Below, piece after piece: positions 58,817-64,000 of a DNA stretch of 64,000 bases. The position numbers and the translations under genes are program-made. The stretch lies in NCBI GenBank assembly GCA_933822405.4, contig CAKOGP040002280.1, positions 100,384 to 164,383 on the forward strand, in the 5' to 3' direction. A model generated the notes under the pieces. It saw nothing but the letters and a program-made list of their open reading frames with translations, had not been told where the DNA came from and searched no databases. This DNA comes from Cylindrotheca closterium. Its lineage: Eukaryota > Bacillariophyta > Bacillariophyceae > Bacillariales > Bacillariaceae. How positions within the stretch are numbered: the first letter of the stretch is position 1; every line of letters starts with the position of its first letter.

Positions 58817-61800
58817 ATGGTGGGATGTTGCAGACCTTCCGACAAAAAGCAAAAGGATGAAGTTAAAGCACCGTTAGCAACACTATCTGAAGTTTTCAGC
58901 TTCGCAGAGACACCTCGAGTCAAATTATTGATGGTCGCAGGTTGTATTTCTGCTTCTTTGGGTGGTCTTTGTGTGCCAGGTAAGCCTGCTGTTGAGGGTA
59001 ATGAAAACAACCATACTGTATACCGATAGGCACTGACCGATTCACGCACTGTCCGCTCACAACTTCCTTATTGTAGCCATGGCATGGGTATTTTCAGATT
59101 CGTTCACAGACCTAACAGCATCACCTGATGATGAAGAGTTCATGTCACAAATAGGAGGGCTATCAGTGAGATTTGTCATAGTAGGGTAAGTAAACGAGAC
59201 AGGGATGGGGTAATGAGACCATCAGACCTCAATCTCACACACATTCGTTCCTATTCCCTTCTCTCTCCTCTCTTTCTCTGATTCATTGATTCCAGAATCC
59301 TGATGTTCTTTTTCATGACACTTCATGGAACGCTCATCGACACTGCTGCTAATGAGATGACAAACTCGTTCAAGACCCAATGGTTCAAGAGCCTATTACG
59401 GCAAGATATGACTTACTTTGACATTATGGATATCAGTGGGACGGCCACTATCATTGGGGTCAATGGGATGAAATACAAGCAGGGGATGGGGATCAAACTG
59501 GGAGAAGGTATTCAGTTTTTCTTCACGCTAATTGGGGGCATCACCTTTGCCATATGGTCGTCCTGGAGAGTGACCCTAGTCATGATTGTGTCCGTACTTC
59601 CAATCATGGCACTGAGTGTGTTCAGCTTGATGAAAATGAATCAGACACAAAGTGCTCGGGCAGAGGAAAGTTACGCCAAGGCGGGATCGATTGTACACAC
59701 TTCCGTAACTTCGATTCGGACTATTCTGTCCATGAATGGAGTCGAGGAAATGATTCAACGATTCACGGTGGCTACCCAAGAGGCATTTGAAGGTGCCTCG
59801 AGTCAAGTCATTTATGTGGGAGCGGCAAACGGTGCTGTCATGGGAAGTCTCATGCTGTGCTACATTCCACTGGTCTTGTATGGAGGCTACCTTGTATATG
59901 AGGGGATCCGAGAATCAGGATGCGATCCTTCTGGTGCTGTATCATCCAATGTGGAATGTACGCCTTCTGCTTCGGGAGTGTTTGGTGCCATGCTTGGTGT
60001 GACCTTTGGGAGCGCAGCATTGCCACAAGTTTTGGGTGCCATTCAAGAGATGATAGCAGTTCGGGCCGCGATCTATCCCGCAATTCAAGTCATGAATCGA
60101 AAGACGAAAGAAGAAGAAGACGAGAGCGACTACGAGAAGGATAAGACATCCATTACCTTGCCAGAATCCAACCCCTTGCCAGAATATCAAATCGATTCAT
60201 CGTCAAATCTTGGATTGAAATTATCCAAGCCTCAAGGCAAGATTGATTTCAAGGATGTCACTTTTGCTTACCCGACCCGCAACGAAAAGAATATCTTGAA
60301 GAGCTTCTCCTTGAGTATTCCCGCTGGCAAGACGGTCGCTTTGGTAGGATCGAGTGGACACGGAAAGTCGACGGTCGCTGCACTGATTCAACGATTCTAT
60401 GATCCCGTTGCGGGATCAATCTCAATGGATGGTGCCGACTTGAAGGATATGAATGTCCAATGGCTGCGGGAACAAATTGGCGTCGTTTCACAAGAACCGA
60501 GTCTGTTTGCGAGCACTATCCGCGAGAACATCAAGATTGCCTTTCCCGAAGCGGGACAACAAGACATCGAAGAGGCAGCAAGGAGGGCAAATGCCCATGA
60601 CTTTATCACATCTTTTCCGGATGGATATGAGACTCACGTTGGTCAAGGTGGTGCACAATTATCTGGAGGTGAGGATTAGCGGATGCTTACTATTTGTCTT
60701 TTTGGGGCGTATTGTGCACTAATTTCTTTGCTTGTTTGTAAAGGCCAGAAGCAACGGATTGCCATCGCTCGAGCTCTGATTCGCCGACCACGCATTCTGC
60801 TTCTTGACGAGGCCACATCGGCCTTGGATAGTGAATCCGAAGCAGTGGTGCAGGAAGCCATCGACAGAATTATGGAAGAACAAATGCAAAGTGTCATTAT
60901 TGTGGCTCATCGATTGTCGACCGTCCGAAATGCAGACTCCATAGTGGTAGTTCATCAAGGTGCCGCAGTGGAACAAGGGACTTACGATGAACTCATGCGA
61001 AAGAAGTCGCATTTCTTCCGTCTCGTGGAAGAGGGGCAATCGGGATCCAGTCAATCTAGTTTGGGAGCGTCTTCAACCGAATCCATGACTGACGAATGCC
61101 TGTCGTTCACTGATGAGGAAGAACCATCAGAAGAAATGAGACAGAACAGTGAATGCTTACTCTCGTTTCAAGATGTCCACTTTCATTATCCATCTCGCCC
61201 ATCATCCAAAATTTTCAGAGGACTCGATCTTCAAATCCACCAAGGCGAGACACTTGCTCTTGTTGGTCCAAGTGGCCAAGGAAAAAGCACCATTATTCAG
61301 CTTTTGGAAGGGTTCTACCGTCCAACAAAGGGGACCATTTCCTACAAGGGCACCAATGTCGAAGACATCAACGTGGACTGGTTGAGAAAACAATTTGGAC
61401 TTGTCAGCCAAGAACCAAACCTATTCCATGCATCCATCACCGATAACATTCGATTTGGTAGCCCAGACGCAACTCAGGCAGATATCGAAGAGGCAGCCAA
61501 GGCAGCAAACGCTCATGATTTCATAATGTCGTTCCCTAACAAATACGACACCATTGTCGGAGCAACTGGATCGACCAAGGTATCGGGTGGAGAAAAACAG
61601 CGAATCGCCATTGCTCGTTCACTTCTTCGTAAGCCAAAGGTTCTGCTCTTGGACGAAGCCACGTCGGCATTAGATTCTGCATCAGAACGGGTCGTTCAAG
61701 CAGCCCTAGACAAAATTATGGCGGACCAAAGCCAGACAACCATTGTAATTGCGCACCGTCTTTCTACCATCCGAAATGCAGATAGAATCGCTGTCGTTGA

Positions 61801-63088
61801 CCGAGGCCGTGTTTGTGAGCTTGGTACACATACTGAGCTCATGATGTTGGAGGAGGGTATGTACCGAAAACTTCAAAGTTTGCAGAATATGGACTCTGCG
61901 GAACGGAACACTCTAGTCACAACCAAACGTGAGAACTCTTCGAATGGGCCAAAGGCTGATGCATATTGTGAAACTGAGGAGGAGAAAGCACATGACACGG
62001 ATGACGTGGTTGAAGAAAAAGACAGCGACAATGTCATTCGCAAAGCAAGAAAATTCAGTGAAGGTGACTATGGACTATTTTTGATAGGTTCGCTCGGAGC
62101 TGTTCTTGCAGGTTTGATGTTCCCAGGTTGGGGATTCACATTTGCCTACATGATCGAACTCTTGTACCGACCGGTGCCTGTCTGCAATGCCGACTTTAGA
62201 ACGTGCCAAGAGCAATGGGATCTCGTTGCTGATGAAATGCAAGACCTGTCTTTCAAGGTTGCCTGTGGTCTCGCGGGGGTCATTTGCTCGGCAGTCTTGG
62301 GACATTCCCTAGTCTGGTATGGATTCGGAACCGCCGCCGAAAGGCTCAACAAGAAAGTTCGAGACGCTGTATTCAAGAACATCATGCGGCAAGAAGTTGC
62401 TTGGTTTGATACGCAATCTGTAGACGCATTAGCGAGCCGAGTGGCAGATGATACCGCTCTTTTGAACACCTTTTGTGGGAGTCCAATTCGCATGCTAATC
62501 ATGAATATGTCCAGTGTGCTTGTGGGAATTGTTACGTCATTCTTTTTCATGTGGCCATTCGCAGTTGTTGCTGTCTTCACATTGCCCTTCCTTGTGTTTG
62601 CTGCTCGTGCCAGAGTGAAGATGTTCTTGGGAGAAGATGAAGGAACCTATAAGGAGGAAAATGAAAAGAGCTCTGGTGGCATTGTTATCGAGACACTATC
62701 GAATATCCGAACTGTTGCTTCCTTGGGTATTGAAAGCGTATGCTCCAAGAAGTATTTGGAGACCCTACAAATTGAAGAGCCAAGTTCCATTTCAATCAAC
62801 ATGCGGAAGGCTAGCATGGGACTGGGTCAACTGATTCGAGTTTGGTGCATCGCCTTGTTCTTCTGGTGGGGTGGTTACATTCTACACACCCAACCTGGCA
62901 AATACTCACTGCGCGACTTCTTGATTTCAATGTTTTCATTGCTATTCTCTATAACGGGAATGGCCATGTCCATGCAAGGCGTTTCTGACCCTAAAGTCGC
63001 CAAAGAGGCCGCAAAGCGGGTGTTTGGGCTTATTGAAAGACCGAGTGCTATTGATCCGTTGAGCACAGATGGAAGAAAAGATCTATAG
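58817..63088 (+). CDS. ABCB-type transporter with TMD-NBD-NBD-TMD order, four exons
   Basis: Exons are 58817-58979, 59077-59185, 59296-60668 and 60744-63088; introns are 97, 110 and 75 nt with GT-AG ends and compatible phases. The product is 1329 residues. TMD1 (about 38-360) shows six helices. NBD1 (about 405-640) has Walker A GSSGHGKST (about 441), Q-loop VVSQEP, signature LSGGQKQRIAIARAL, Walker B ILLLDEATSALD and H-loop VAHRLST. NBD2 (about 687-915) follows directly after an acidic linker, with Walker A GPSGQGKST, VSQEP, VSGGEKQRIAIARSL, VLLLDEATSALD and IAHRLST; both are intact. TMD2 (about 980-1287) then has six helices, and the protein stops at SAIDPLSTDGRKDL, where other full ABCB proteins continue into their last NBD. 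The usual order is TMD-NBD-TMD-NBD. Family members export lipids, peptides or drugs. Confidence 0.88.
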
Positions 63089-64000
63089 GGGGCGGAACAA
63101 GGAGGAAATCAAAATGGATGCTACGTACCATAGACTGTACAAATAGTTAGAGAGCGTTAATGACTTTCCGTTCTATAGCAATCGGACGACTCTACTTACA
63201 GAGCAAGCCTTAGGATCGTAATGTAGGTAGATTCATTAACAATTGAGAAGTGTACGATACCACTGCCGGCACCAATGGCCGCGGTGACTGTAGGAAGAGT
63301 TGGAACCAATGGCAGAACGAAATTCGTGAATCATGGGATGAACCTCTGACACGAGCAAAAGGAACACGTGGCACCGATCGAAGGATACTCGTACTGTAGT
63401 GTGATGTCATCCTTTAGCAAAGACTAGAATTGGACATGACACAGGACTAGAATTGGACATGGCGCAGGACTACAATCAAGCTAATGTGCGGAAGCAAAAG
63501 CAACGGTAGAGGGACTTCTTCTCATTGCACCACCAACCAGCCAGGATGTCCGGTCATTTTATATTGAACTTGTGTGCAAGTATACTAACAGAAAAATAGA
63601 GTTCTTTCTTTCCTTCCACGTCGGCTCCTATTGGGTCCTGCTAGTCCTTTTAACCGTTTCCTGACCGAGCTGCACAAAACCCAAACACGTGGATATGGTA
63701 CAAAATCTACGTAAAATTGACTCCACCGACCACAATTGTAAACTCTAAATGCCCTTTACCAAATGTGGCCACCAAAGAACTGAACACATAGCAGAAACTC
63801 TTTTATATCATAGAAAGGGTACAATAAGCCTCCGTAAGTGGAAATCGTTGTCAGAAGGCGCTATGAGATTTCGACATTTCACAAAAGGCATTTCTTAGTT
63901 TTTCCTGGTACTTGTCCTACACAGTCCTACACAAGTTTTGACTGCTGGGAAACATAAGATCGTAGATGTGGTAGTGGTCCAACAAAATAATTCCACTTAG
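63089..64000. other. 3' flank of the ABC transporter, no gene seen
   Basis: A 23-bp unit (GACTAGAATTGGACATG.C(A/G)CAG) occurs twice in tandem at 63422-63467. No ABC motif or other coding sequence was found in any frame. Confidence 0.55.

Noticed and set aside
63089..64000. A third NBD downstream of the ABC transporter stop
   Set aside because: No Walker, signature or H-loop motif is present in any frame of this region.

Overview
The window reads as nuclear DNA of a diatom, most likely a raphid pennate. Genes are densely packed on both strands. Introns are short (67-135 nt, GT-AG, one with a TACTAAC-like branch site), and reading frames start in (A/C)A(A/C)(A/C)ATGG-like contexts. Protein types typical of diatoms are present: DUF6824 proteins, BspA-type DUF285 repeat proteins with Ser/Thr/Pro (SPTN/PTNAPT) tails, and secreted or single-pass membrane proteins with disordered cytosolic tails. 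I cannot name the species from sequence alone. One scaffold gap (10 N) lies at 26206-26215.

Layout. 1-5 kb: a sparse stretch, a broken two-frame gene, and two paralogous four-helix membrane proteins, one frameshifted. 5-11 kb: a 1387-residue basic repeat protein and a convergent tail-anchored acidic/basic protein. 11.6-13.1 kb: two tandem paralogous small nuclear-type proteins. 13-22.8 kb: housekeeping genes: an AIFM2/NDH-2-like flavoprotein with a Cys-rich tail, a sterol 3-beta-dehydrogenase, a three-exon YdcF/DUF218 protein, a five-PDZ protein and a GST. 23.4-27.2 kb: a membrane-anchored multicopper oxidase, then two copies of a DUF6824 gene on either side of the gap that look like two haplotypes laid end to end.

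28.8-40 kb is a BspA/DUF285 gene cluster: four long copies and one clear pseudogene, all in the same orientation. They share an N-terminal module and a 25-residue repeat, but each has a different C-terminus: none, transmembrane plus RING-H2, a GPI-like tail, or a frameshifted SPT-rich tail. A membrane-anchored isochorismatase-like gene sits inside the cluster. It has lost its catalytic cysteine and carries a frameshift.

40.5-64 kb: a beta-trefoil/fascin-like protein, two single-pass membrane proteins of the same architecture, a small four-helix membrane protein with a (GTT)n tract abutting its start, folylpolyglutamate synthase, an NmrA-like Rossmann protein (three exons), a two-RRM nucleolar-type protein, an LRR_5/coiled-coil protein, a Dcm-like C5 DNA methyltransferase (two exons), a short coiled-coil protein, a small secreted protein, and a four-exon ABCB transporter. 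The transporter's domain order is TMD-NBD-NBD-TMD instead of TMD-NBD-TMD-NBD.

The most notable observations are the rearranged ABC transporter, the BspA-RING receptor-like protein inside a birth-and-death gene cluster, the probable pseudo-nicotinamidase, the Cys-rich tail on the flavoprotein, and the in-frame presence/absence of a DUF6824 domain across the assembly gap. Intron boundaries, start codons and domain names come from reading the sequence; no alignment or database search was run.
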